From NCBI GenBank assembly GCA_023410905.1, contig JAEYPL010000274.1, positions 1-6,721 of the forward strand: a stretch of 6,721 bases of DNA. Direction: 5' to 3'. Below, one piece after another: positions 1 to 5,638 of this stretch (its first letter is position 1; every line of letters begins with the position of its first letter). The stretch is from Pseudomonadota bacterium. GTDB taxonomy: Bacteria > Pseudomonadota > Alphaproteobacteria > Rhizobiales > Hyphomicrobiaceae. The notes under the pieces were generated by a model. It ran no database searches. It saw only the letters and a program-made list of their open reading frames with translations, and had not been told where the DNA came from. Position numbers and translations under genes: made by a program.

Positions 1-278
1 ACAATATCGATCAGATCGCCGACCTTCCGGTCGAGCGGAATGATCGCGCCGCGCGTCAGACTCATGAGCTTGGCGACCGGCATCCGCGTCGCGCCAAGCA
101 CGAAGCGGACCGATACCGGTATGCGCATCACCGCATCATGGCCACGACCACCCCAGGCCTCGGCGGCTTTGATATCCTGCCCGCCGGCAGTCGCTGCGTG
201 AGACAAGTCGGACCTCCAGTCGCCTTGCTGGCGGCCGCCCGAATCGCCGGCGGCCCCGTTACCCTCGACATTCTTCAT
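1..278 (-). CDS. fliN: FliN-like flagellar motor switch protein, C-terminus cut off by the window edge
   Basis: FliN is a C-ring (switch complex) subunit at the cytoplasmic base of the flagellum; with FliM and FliG it sets rotation direction and helps dock export cargo. Reading the minus strand from ATG at 278 gives 92 residues before the left edge. Residues 1-47 are a Gly/Ala-rich, low-complexity leader, as is common in rhizobial FliN. From about residue 49 a SpoA (surface presentation of antigens) domain begins, with the stretch IPVSVRFVLGATRMPV and then LTRGAIIPLDRKVGDLIDI, matching the family pattern of 'P-V-x-V-x-V-L-G' followed by 'G-x-x-I-x-L-D-x-x-x-G-x-x-x-D-I'. The SpoA domain starts so close to the N-terminus that this is FliN rather than the longer FliM. 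It lies 27 bases downstream of motA on the same strand, so it is probably in the same operon. A good Shine-Dalgarno sequence supports the start. The C-terminal end of the SpoA domain is not visible. Confidence 0.87.
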   Translation of the reverse strand, partial: MKNVEGNGAAGDSGGRQQGDWRSDLSHAATAGGQDIKAAEAWGGRGHDAVMRIPVSVRFVLGATRMPVAKLMSLTRGAIIPLDRKVGDLIDI

Positions 279-287
279 GCGAGTCGT

Positions 288-293
288 TCTCCT
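288..293 (-). promoter_or_regulatory. Ribosome binding site of fliN
   Basis: The minus strand reads AGGAGA here, nine bases before the ATG at 278. It lies wholly in the short motA-fliN gap, fixes the fliN start and shows that fliN has its own translation signal even though it is probably co-transcribed with motA. Confidence 0.7.
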
Positions 294-305
294 GCCGCCA
301 CTCGG

Positions 306-1199
306 TTAGGCGGCCTTCTTTTCCGCCCCGCCCGCGGCGCCGACAGACCCAGGATTGAGCGTCGCGTTCTCGAGCTCGTCGACAGAAGGCCGGTCCGCCG
401 CCGAGATCGCCTTGCGGCCGTGCTCCACCGCGATCTGCGGCATGGCGCCGTTCATGAGCGCGAGCAGCGTCTGCTTGATCACGATGTACTGGCGCATCTG
501 CTTTTCGCGAACGATCTTGACCTGGGTCGCGATCGGCGTGACCACGGCGTACGAGAAGAAGATACCGGCGAACGTACCGACGAGAGCAGCGCCGATGTAC
601 GCACCGAGCACCTCCGGCGGCTGATCGAGCGCGCTCATGGCCTTGATGACGCCGAGCACGGCGGCCACGATCCCGAGCGCGGGCAGTCCCTCCGACATGG
701 CGACGAGCGAGTGATAGCACTTCAGCTTGTCGCCGCGCATGGTCGCGATTTCTTCGTCCATGAGTGCCTCGATCTCATGCGTACGCGCATTGCCCATGAG
801 GATCAGGCGAAAATAATCACACACGAAGGTCAGCATTTTCTCGTCGTTCAGCACCTTCGGATAGGCGGTGAAGATCGCCGACTCGGTGGGATTGTCGATG
901 TGCTTCTCGACTTCCGCGCGCGACTTCGACTTCAGCTCACGGATCAGGCTGAAGAGGCACGTCAGGATGACGAGATAGTCTTCTTTATGCGGGACGGTGT
1001 TCTTCAGGGCCTCCATGAGGCCGGTGCCGCTGTCCTTGATCGTCTTCATGGGGTTGGCGACGATGAACGTGCCGACCGAGGCGCCGAGGATGATCACGTA
1101 CTCCCACGGCTGCCAGATCACGGAGATCTTGCCGCCCATGGCCGCAAAGCCGCCGAACATGCAGACAAGCGTTACAATTAGGCCTAGCGGTATAGTCAT
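306..1199 (-). CDS. motA: Flagellar motor stator protein MotA
   Basis: MotA is the multi-spanning inner-membrane stator subunit. With MotB it forms the ion channel that drives flagellar rotation by acting on FliG. The 297-residue length is typical of the E. coli-type family (about 295). Hydrophobic segments lie near residues 3-22, 34-49, 172-190 and 199-221, the usual four-helix layout, with a large cytoplasmic loop between the second and third. The N-terminal GGFAAMGG and the loop motif HEIEALMDEEI (141-151) are family hallmarks. The two functionally important prolines of E. coli MotA (P173, P222) fall at the same numbers here, in GLPALGIVAAV and VVTPIA. The charged loop segment ELKSKSRAEVEKHIDNP (88-104) corresponds to the region that contacts FliG in E. 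coli. The C-terminal tail (about 270-297) is Ala/Gly-rich and charged. No strong Shine-Dalgarno sequence precedes the ATG. fliN follows 27 bases downstream. MotB is not in the window. Confidence 0.97.
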   Translation of the reverse strand: MTIPLGLIVTLVCMFGGFAAMGGKISVIWQPWEYVIILGASVGTFIVANPMKTIKDSGTGLMEALKNTVPHKEDYLVILTCLFSLIRELKSKSRAEVEKHIDNPTESAIFTAYPKVLNDEKMLTFVCDYFRLILMGNARTHEIEALMDEEIATMRGDKLKCYHSLVAMSEGLPALGIVAAVLGVIKAMSALDQPPEVLGAYIGAALVGTFAGIFFSYAVVTPIATQVKIVREKQMRQYIVIKQTLLALMNGAMPQIAVEHGRKAISAADRPSVDELENATLNPGSVGAAGGAEKKAA

Positions 1200-1274
1200 T
1201 CGCGTTCTGCGCCCACCGGATCAGGTCGTTGATATCCGACGATGCGGCGAATGCCTTGCGCGAGGCTGTAGCTG

Positions 1275-1288
1275 CGCCGGACCCGGCG
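1275..1288. repeat. 14-base interrupted palindrome in the divergent flagellar control region
   Basis: The sequence is CGCCGG-AC-CCGGCG: two perfect 6-base arms around a 2-base centre. It lies 76 bases upstream of motA and 89 bases upstream of the DUF1217 gene. The position suits a shared operator, but GC-rich DNA makes such short dyads by chance and I do not recognise it as a known binding site. Confidence 0.35.
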
Positions 1289-1364
1289 TTGCGAGACGCT
1301 GAAGACGGGTACGTCAGGTTCGTGCAAGTCCCGCGTGCGCTTCTTGAAGCCGACCCGCTTTGCG

Positions 1365-1370
1365 AGGAAG
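1365..1370 (+). promoter_or_regulatory. Ribosome binding site that selects the ATG at 1377
   Basis: AGGAAG ends six bases before the ATG at 1377. An in-frame GTG at 1335 would add 14 residues but has no comparable purine-rich sequence before it, so 1377 is the better start for the DUF1217 gene. Confidence 0.65.
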
Positions 1371-1376
1371 GCCGGA

Positions 1377-2153
1377 ATGTTCAGCACGCCCATCGGCTAC
1401 CAGCTCATCGCCTCGGATATGCCTGCTGCGCTCAAGCGCACGTCCGAGCAGCCGATCGTCCAGCGCGAAAGCGCGTACTACCTGGAGACGATCAAGACCA
1501 TCAAGTCGGTCGACGAATTCCTGAATAACGATCGCGTCTTCAAGTACGCCATGAAAGCCTTCGGCCTCCAGGAGATGGACTACGCCAAGGCCTTCATGCG
1601 GAAGGTCCTGACCGAGGGCATCGACGATTCGCAGAGCTTCGCCAACAAGCTCACCGACCGACGCTACGCCGAATTCGCGGAAACGTTCAATTTCGCCCGC
1701 TACACGACCGGCACCACCGTTTTCGAGCGGACGCGCCAGGGCACCGTCGATCGCTACGTCCGCCAAACCATGGAACAGGACGCGGGCGCCTCCAACGAAG
1801 GCGTCCGGCTGGCGCTCTACTTCCAGCGCAAGGCTGCGAGCGCGGAAACACCCTTTCATCTGATGGCCGACAGAGCACTCCTCAAGGTCACGCAGATCGC
1901 ACTCGGCATCCCGGAAGCGGCGTCGACGATGGACATCGATCGCCAGGCGGAAATGATCAGCAAGAAGCTCGATATGGAAGATCTCAAGGATCCCGCCAAG
2001 CTCGACAAGTTCATCGGCCGCTTCACCGCGCTTTGGGAGATCGAGAACCCGAGCGCGCCCCCGATGTCGGGCGTTCTCCAGCTCTTTGCCGACAATGAGA
2101 GCCTCTTCAGCCAGGATCTGCTCGGGCAGATGCAGAAGATCAGGAAGATCTGA
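1377..2153 (+). CDS. DUF1217 family flagellar-cluster protein of unknown function
   Basis: This 258-residue soluble protein belongs by motif to DUF1217, a family found in alphaproteobacterial flagellar gene clusters; its biochemical role is not established. Visible family features are the segment around 45-64 (SVDEFLNNDRVFKYAMKAFG), then the phrase SFANKLTDRRYAEFAETFNF (87-106). The pattern 'F-L-x-D/N-x-R-x-x-x-x-x-x-K-A-F-G' followed by 'S-F-A-x-x-L-x-D-x-R-Y' is what I recognise. The rest is largely helical and charged, and the C-terminal third (about 183-258) resembles a second helical unit ending in QMQKIRKI. I see no signal peptide, membrane segment or catalytic motif. The ATG at 1377 is chosen because of the AGGAAG six bases before it. 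Its stop lies three bases before flgF, so translation is probably coupled, and the flgF ribosome site lies inside this gene's last codons. The context suggests a role in basal-body or rod assembly or its control. Confidence 0.85.
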   Translation: MFSTPIGYQLIASDMPAALKRTSEQPIVQRESAYYLETIKTIKSVDEFLNNDRVFKYAMKAFGLQEMDYAKAFMRKVLTEGIDDSQSFANKLTDRRYAEFAETFNFARYTTGTTVFERTRQGTVDRYVRQTMEQDAGASNEGVRLALYFQRKAASAETPFHLMADRALLKVTQIALGIPEAASTMDIDRQAEMISKKLDMEDLKDPAKLDKFIGRFTALWEIENPSAPPMSGVLQLFADNESLFSQDLLGQMQKIRKI

Positions 2154-2156
2154 GCC

Positions 2157-2882
2157 ATGGAAGCTGGCATCTACGTTGCGCTCTCCGGTCAGGTTGCACT
2201 GCAGCGGCGCCTCGACACCATCGCCAACAATGTCGCCAACAGCACGACGCCCGGCTTCCGGGCCGAGAACGTGACGTTCGAGACAGTCCTCTCGCAGACG
2301 CAGCGCTCCTCCGTCGCTTATTCAGGCACGGGCGAGAGCACGTTCTCGCGCGCGAGCGGCCCGATCGTCCAGACAGGCAATGCGCTCGACGTGGCCATCC
2401 ACGGCGATGCCTTCCTGAGCGTCAACGGTGCCAACGGCCCGGTCTATACGCGTGATGGCCGAATGCGCGTCTCGACACAGGGCGATCTCGAGAACATGAA
2501 CGGGCAGCAGGTCTTCGATCAGTCCGGCGGTCCGATCCAGATCAATCCCGCGCGCGGGCCGATCCAGATCTCGCGCGACGGCACCATCAGCCAGAACGGC
2601 GAGCGTGTTGCTCGTCTCGGCCTGTTCCAGATCCCTGCCAACGCCAAGCTTGTTCGTCACGAGGGAGCTTCCGTCGTGCCCGACCAGCCGGCCGAGCCCG
2701 TGGTCGACTTCGTGAGCAAGGGATTTGCCCAAGGCTACATCGAGCAGGCCAATGCCAATCCCGTCATGGAGATGACAAGGCTCATCTCGGTGACACGAGC
2801 CTTCGAAGCAATGTCGGCTGCGGGCGAACAGTCCGACCGCAAGCTGAGCGACGCCATCAAGGCGCTCGGCAGCGGACGCTAG
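2157..2882 (+). CDS. flgF: Flagellar basal-body proximal rod protein FlgF
   Basis: FlgF is one of the proximal rod proteins linking the MS ring to the distal rod in the periplasm; it is exported by the flagellar type III system and has no cleaved signal. The 241-residue length fits the family (about 240-250). Residues 1-40 form the conserved rod N-terminal helix, with LDTIANNVANSTTPGFRAEN (19-38). The middle (about 75-160) is the beta-rich FlgE/F/G-type domain, with NALDVAIHGDAFLSV, YTRDG and LGLFQIP. The C-terminal region 192-232 (GYIEQANANPVMEMTRLISV onward) is the Flg_bbr_C helix. The overall length and the MEAGIYVALSGQ start favour FlgF over FlgG, which is usually about 260 residues. The start has AGGAAG at 2142-2147, nine bases upstream and inside the preceding gene. 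fliI follows after six bases. A 12-base repeat duplicates the pentapeptide GPIQI in the beta domain. Confidence 0.95.
   Translation: MEAGIYVALSGQVALQRRLDTIANNVANSTTPGFRAENVTFETVLSQTQRSSVAYSGTGESTFSRASGPIVQTGNALDVAIHGDAFLSVNGANGPVYTRDGRMRVSTQGDLENMNGQQVFDQSGGPIQINPARGPIQISRDGTISQNGERVARLGLFQIPANAKLVRHEGASVVPDQPAEPVVDFVSKGFAQGYIEQANANPVMEMTRLISVTRAFEAMSAAGEQSDRKLSDAIKALGSGR
2532..2570 (+). repeat. In-frame 12-base direct repeat inside flgF
   Basis: CCGATCCAGATC occurs at 2532-2543 and again at 2559-2570, 27 bases apart, so both copies are in the same frame and each encodes PIQI within GPIQI (residues 125-129 and 134-138). It looks like a short beta-strand duplication within the rod protein's central domain. 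No regulatory meaning is evident. Confidence 0.7.
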
Positions 2883-2888
2883 TAGATC

Positions 2889-4337
2889 GTGGATACTCGA
2901 CCGCAGATGACCGACGACCAGATCGCAAAGCCCGCTGCGCCGCCTGCCGGCGATCCGCTCGAACGCCTCGCGCGCCTTTTCTCAGGCCATGCCGCCAAAC
3001 TGCCGCTCGTACGCTTCGGCGGACGGGTCACGGAAGTTTCGCCGAGCAACATCCTCGTGCGCGGGATCGAGCGGCGCGTGGAACTTGGCACTTCGGTCGA
3101 AGTCGAAGGCAGCGGCACACGCTGGCTCGGCGAAGTCATCGGCATCGAAGCCGACAGCGCCAACATCAAGCTGTTCTCGACATCGCCGCGCCTCGGGCTC
3201 GGCGCCCCCGTCTGGGTCCGCGACAGTCTCGAGATCTGCCCCGACGTGAGCTGGCTCGGACGTGTCATCAACGCGCTCGGCCAGCCGATCGATCAGCAAG
3301 GCCCGCTCGCGAGCGGCTCCATGCCCTACTCGATCGACCACGAGCCGATCCCCCCCATGGCGCTTGATCGCATCAGCCGGCCGATCGTCACGGGCGTCAA
3401 GGCCATCGACCTTTTCACGCCGATCTGTGCCGGACAGCGCATCGGCATCTTCGCCGGATCCGGCGTCGGCAAATCCACGCTCGTCTCGATGCTGGCGCGA
3501 ACGAGCGGCTTCAACAGCTTCGTCATCGCGCTCGTCGCCGAACGCGGCCGCGAAGTTCGCGAGTTCCTGGAAGACGTCGTGAAGCCGCACGCACCACGCG
3601 CGGTGACCGTCGTCGCCTCGAGCTCCGAAGGCGCGATGATGCGCAAGAATGCGGCCAAGACCGCGATGTCCGTCGCCGAGTACTTTCGCGACCGCGGCGA
3701 CAATGTGCTTCTCGTCGTCGACTCCATTACGCGCTTCGCTCACGCACTCCGCGAAGTCGCGCTCGCGGCCGGCGAGCCGCCCGTTGCGCGTGGTTATGCG
3801 CCTTCTGTATTTGCAGAACTGCCGCGGCTTCTCGAGCGCGCGGGGCCTGGCAAGCCCGGTTCAGGCTCGATCACGGGCGTGTTCTCAGTTTTGCTCGACG
3901 GCGAGGATTCCAACGAGCCGGTCGCCGATACCGTGCGCGGTATTCTCGACGGCCACATCGTGCTCGACCGCGGTATCGCGGATCAGGGGCGTTATCCCGC
4001 CATCAATCCGCTGACGTCGATCTCGCGCCTCGCGCCTCTTGCCTGGAGCAAAGAGGAAGCCGAACTCGTCCGTCGTTTGCGAACCATCATCGCCCGCTAC
4101 GAAGAAACGCGCGATCTGCGTGCCGTCGGCGCCTACAAGCCCGAAGCGGATTTCGAGCTCGATCAGGCGGTCATGCTCACACCGTTGCTGTACCGCTTTC
4201 TCACCCAGCTTCCGGACGATCCATCCTGTCCGGGCGTTTTCAGCGAGCTGGCGTCGGTGTTGTCGGAGGCGCGTAACGGATCGCGCCCGGCAGCCGAGAG
4301 CAGCGGCACACAGGTTGCTGCGCGCAAGTCGGCCTGA
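2889..4337 (+). CDS. fliI: Flagellum-specific type III export ATPase FliI
   Basis: FliI is the cytoplasmic hexameric ATPase of the flagellar type III export apparatus; it hydrolyses ATP to help feed rod, hook and filament subunits into the export gate. The protein has 482 residues, somewhat longer than enteric FliI (about 457), with a Ser/Ala-rich tail of roughly 20 residues after 462. The N-terminal beta-barrel covers about 40-115. The Walker A loop AGSGVGKST is at 189-197, the catalytic Glu lies in LVAERGREV (E218), and Walker B NVLLVVDSITR spans 272-282 with D278. The family segment FAELPRLLERAGPG follows at 308-321, and the ATP synthase alpha/beta signature PAINPLTSIS is at 370-379. All key residues are intact. 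The start is taken as GTG at 2889, six bases after flgF; an ATG at 2907 (residue 7) is the alternative, and neither has a strong ribosome site. No FliH gene is adjacent. FliI is the last gene of its operon here; a converging regulator begins seven bases beyond its stop. Confidence 0.97.
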   Translation: MDTRPQMTDDQIAKPAAPPAGDPLERLARLFSGHAAKLPLVRFGGRVTEVSPSNILVRGIERRVELGTSVEVEGSGTRWLGEVIGIEADSANIKLFSTSPRLGLGAPVWVRDSLEICPDVSWLGRVINALGQPIDQQGPLASGSMPYSIDHEPIPPMALDRISRPIVTGVKAIDLFTPICAGQRIGIFAGSGVGKSTLVSMLARTSGFNSFVIALVAERGREVREFLEDVVKPHAPRAVTVVASSSEGAMMRKNAAKTAMSVAEYFRDRGDNVLLVVDSITRFAHALREVALAAGEPPVARGYAPSVFAELPRLLERAGPGKPGSGSITGVFSVLLDGEDSNEPVADTVRGILDGHIVLDRGIADQGRYPAINPLTSISRLAPLAWSKEEAELVRRLRTIIARYEETRDLRAVGAYKPEADFELDQAVMLTPLLYRFLTQLPDDPSCPGVFSELASVLSEARNGSRPAAESSGTQVAARKSA

Positions 4338-4344
4338 GCTGCTG

Positions 4345-5130
4345 TTACTGGCTCGCCTTCATCACGAGATCATCGTCGAACAGCACGATCTGCTCGGATA
4401 TTTCGAGCGGCGTGTCCTTGGCGTCGTAGGCCGTTCGAACACATCGGATCGCACCGACGTCGCGATCGCCTCTCAGCTGGCGCACCACCTCATCGCCGGC
4501 GGCGAGCGGTTTCATCGTCCAGACCGTCCGGTCGACGGACGCATGATACTTTTCGGCATAGACGGGGAACAGCACGTCGGCTGCAGGATCCATCTCGAAC
4601 TGAAGATTGGGGAAGCGCGCCGCATCGACCGTGATCGTCTCGATGGCAACGAGGCGGCTTTCATGGCGCCACTCCCGGCGCAGCTTCAAGGCACGCGGCA
4701 CGATCGAAGCCGGCCTCAGCATCCTGAGGGCAGAAACCTCGGCGGCGGTTGCCACCACATAGTCGGTCTCGACGACCCTGATATTGAGGATGATCGGCGC
4801 CCCATCCGCCCGGCAGAGACGCAAGCCTGGTCCCGTACGCCACGAGCCGCCGTCCTTGACGAAGGTGCCGCGGCCGCGCTCGCGCACGAGAATGCGATCA
4901 CGGGACAGCTGATCAAGTGCTTTGCGCACCGTCCCGATGCTGACGCCGAACTCGCGCGAGAGCTGAACCTCGGGCGGTATCGGCGTGCCGGCCGGCCATT
5001 CTCCACTCTCGATCCGGGAGAGGACCAAGCCACGTATCTGCTCGTGAAGCGGGCCCGAGAAGCTATGAAACTCGATCTGCCCCGCGGCCATACGTTGAGC
5101 CGCCGCGCCGAAGCGCCCATGGTTGGACAT
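4345..5130 (-). CDS. GntR-family transcriptional regulator with UTRA domain (HutC/FarR subfamily)
   Basis: This 261-residue cytoplasmic regulator has a winged helix-turn-helix and a ligand-binding domain, so it probably represses or activates nearby genes in response to a small molecule that I cannot identify. Residues 27-91 are the GntR DNA-binding domain: PLHEQIRGLVLSRI, then IPPEVQLSREFGVSIGTVRK (the turn-helix core) and the wing LVRERGRGTFV. Residues about 112-255 match the UTRA fold, with the strand pattern RLVAIETITV near 159-168 and the closing segment RCVRTAYDAKDTPLEISEQI near 229-248, typical of HutC-type members. The chosen ATG is preceded by GAGGG six bases upstream; the internal ATG at residue 14 has no such site. 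It converges on fliI with only seven bases between stops, so no separate terminator fits between them. It is divergent from the adaptor gene at 5682, the most obvious candidate target besides itself. It does not resemble the known rhizobial flagellar regulators VisN, VisR, Rem or FlbT, so a flagellar role is not implied by sequence. Confidence 0.93.
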   Translation of the reverse strand: MSNHGRFGAAAQRMAAGQIEFHSFSGPLHEQIRGLVLSRIESGEWPAGTPIPPEVQLSREFGVSIGTVRKALDQLSRDRILVRERGRGTFVKDGGSWRTGPGLRLCRADGAPIILNIRVVETDYVVATAAEVSALRMLRPASIVPRALKLRREWRHESRLVAIETITVDAARFPNLQFEMDPAADVLFPVYAEKYHASVDRTVWTMKPLAAGDEVVRQLRGDRDVGAIRCVRTAYDAKDTPLEISEQIVLFDDDLVMKASQ

Positions 5131-5136
5131 CGAAAT

Positions 5137-5141
5137 CCCTC
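5137..5141 (-). promoter_or_regulatory. Ribosome binding site of the GntR regulator
   Basis: The minus strand reads GAGGG, six bases before the ATG at 5130. This supports the full 261-residue product over a start at the internal ATG at 5091, which has no purine-rich sequence upstream. Confidence 0.6.
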
Positions 5142-5259
5142 AGCCCCGAATACGACCCGACATTGCTTCGCGCGCCACGACGAACACGTAGGCGCGCACT
5201 GCCCAGCGCCCGTGCAGAAGCTGCGGGCAATCGCACATGGCTGGCATGATTGGACGCTC

Positions 5260-5274
5260 GTGAGTGCCGCTCAC
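5260..5274. repeat. Small dyad GTGAG-N5-CTCAC
   Basis: GTGAG at 5260-5264 is the reverse complement of CTCAC at 5270-5274, with TGCCG between. It lies about 130 bases upstream of the GntR start. The arms are only five bases, so this may be chance; it is listed as a possible autoregulatory site. Confidence 0.2.
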
Positions 5275-5418
5275 TCGACCGCGGCCCCAATCCGAAACTC
5301 ACTGTTAACTACGATAGGTTGATTCCTGCGACAAACACCGTCCTCAAATTTTTGGAACTGGGCGAAGTTCACGAAACGAGGCTTTTGTGCAACATGATGC
5401 GAATGACAGTCGCCCACC

Positions 5419-5513
5419 TGCAATCTATTGATTTAAAACGAATTCTAAAGCGCGACGCTCGCCATTCACACACGCTTAAATTGCAAAGCAATATTATGCG
5501 ATTATAGATTGCA
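5419..5513. repeat. Perfect 10-base inverted repeat spanning the AT-rich control region
   Basis: TGCAATCTAT at 5419-5428 is the exact reverse complement of ATAGATTGCA at 5504-5513, with 75 bases between arms. The spacing is too wide for a simple terminator hairpin but would suit two binding sites for one dimeric regulator, with looping between them. It falls between the divergent GntR and adaptor genes. Confidence 0.45.
5480..5492. repeat. Dyad ATTGC-AAA-GCAAT
   Basis: Two perfect five-base arms surround a 3-base AAA centre. It shares the ATTGC/GCAAT core with the arms of the neighbouring inverted repeat, so several related half-sites are packed into about 100 bases. I do not recognise the regulator that would bind it. 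Confidence 0.35.
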
Positions 5514-5514
5514 T
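5496..5514. repeat. Imperfect 19-base palindrome, candidate operator
   Basis: ATGCGAT-TATAG-ATTGCAT: the right arm reverse-complements to ATGCAAT, matching six of seven positions of the left arm. It overlaps the right arm of the 5419-5513 inverted repeat, about 170 bases before the adaptor start. Its length and symmetry suit a dimeric helix-turn-helix protein such as a GntR regulator, but the arms do not match the GT-N-TA-N-AC type operator known for some GntR proteins. Confidence 0.35.
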
Positions 5515-5621
5515 CAGTATCGATATTTCCGAGACATTTCCCGGCCCGCTCCAGTTGCAGATTAACGCTAAAGCAAATCTCCACACCTACAATCCGATAT
5601 TGGTCAGCCCGCTGAGCAGGC

Positions 5622-5638
5622 CGCGCATCCTATGCGCG
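5622..5638 (+). repeat. Perfect 7-base stem, 3-base loop hairpin upstream of the adaptor gene
   Basis: CGCGCAT-CCT-ATGCGCG forms a GC-rich stem of seven pairs ending 43 bases before the ATG at 5682. No T-run follows, so it is not a typical terminator. It could be an operator or a structure in the 5' leader of the adaptor mRNA. Confidence 0.5.

Larger units (their letters stand above)
1200..1376. promoter_or_regulatory. Divergent intergenic region between motA and the DUF1217-flgF-fliI operon
   Basis: These 177 bases separate two divergently transcribed flagellar operons and must hold the transcription start signals of both, unless motA is read from further inside the opposite gene. By eye I find no convincing -35/-10 pair and no sigma-54 (GG-N10-GC) element. 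A 14-base dyad sits near the middle (1275-1288). A minus-strand open frame of 65 codons crosses the region and ends on the motA start codon; I do not call it a gene. Confidence 0.5.

Noticed and set aside
138..1181. A 347-codon plus-strand open frame antisense to fliN and motA
   Set aside because: It is Arg/His/Asp-rich with no family resemblance and lies opposite a clear MotA; long antisense frames are expected in GC-rich coding DNA.
1335..1376. GTG at 1335 as the start of the DUF1217 gene
   Set aside because: It would add a basic 14-residue leader without a ribosome site, while the ATG at 1377 has AGGAAG at good spacing.
1200..1376. Sigma-54 or sigma-28 flagellar promoter
   Set aside because: No TGGCAC-N5-TTGC element or clear sigma-28 pattern is visible on either strand.
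4300..4380. A bidirectional terminator between fliI and the converging GntR gene
   Set aside because: The gap is seven bases, and I see only weak five-base GCAGC/GCTGC pairing in the fliI end and no T-run on either strand.
4039..5322. A 427-codon plus-strand open frame running from inside fliI through the region opposite the GntR gene
   Set aside because: Its first part is the wrong frame of fliI and the rest is antisense to a well-supported GntR/UTRA protein. It has no recognisable domain.
5250..5507. 85-codon plus-strand frame in the intergenic region
   Set aside because: It starts at TTG, has no ribosome site, crosses the AT-rich dyads and overlaps an equally unsupported minus-strand frame.
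5369..5584. 71-codon minus-strand frame in the AT-rich region
   Set aside because: There is no ribosome site and no family similarity I recognise. It covers the putative operators, which fits control DNA better than coding DNA.
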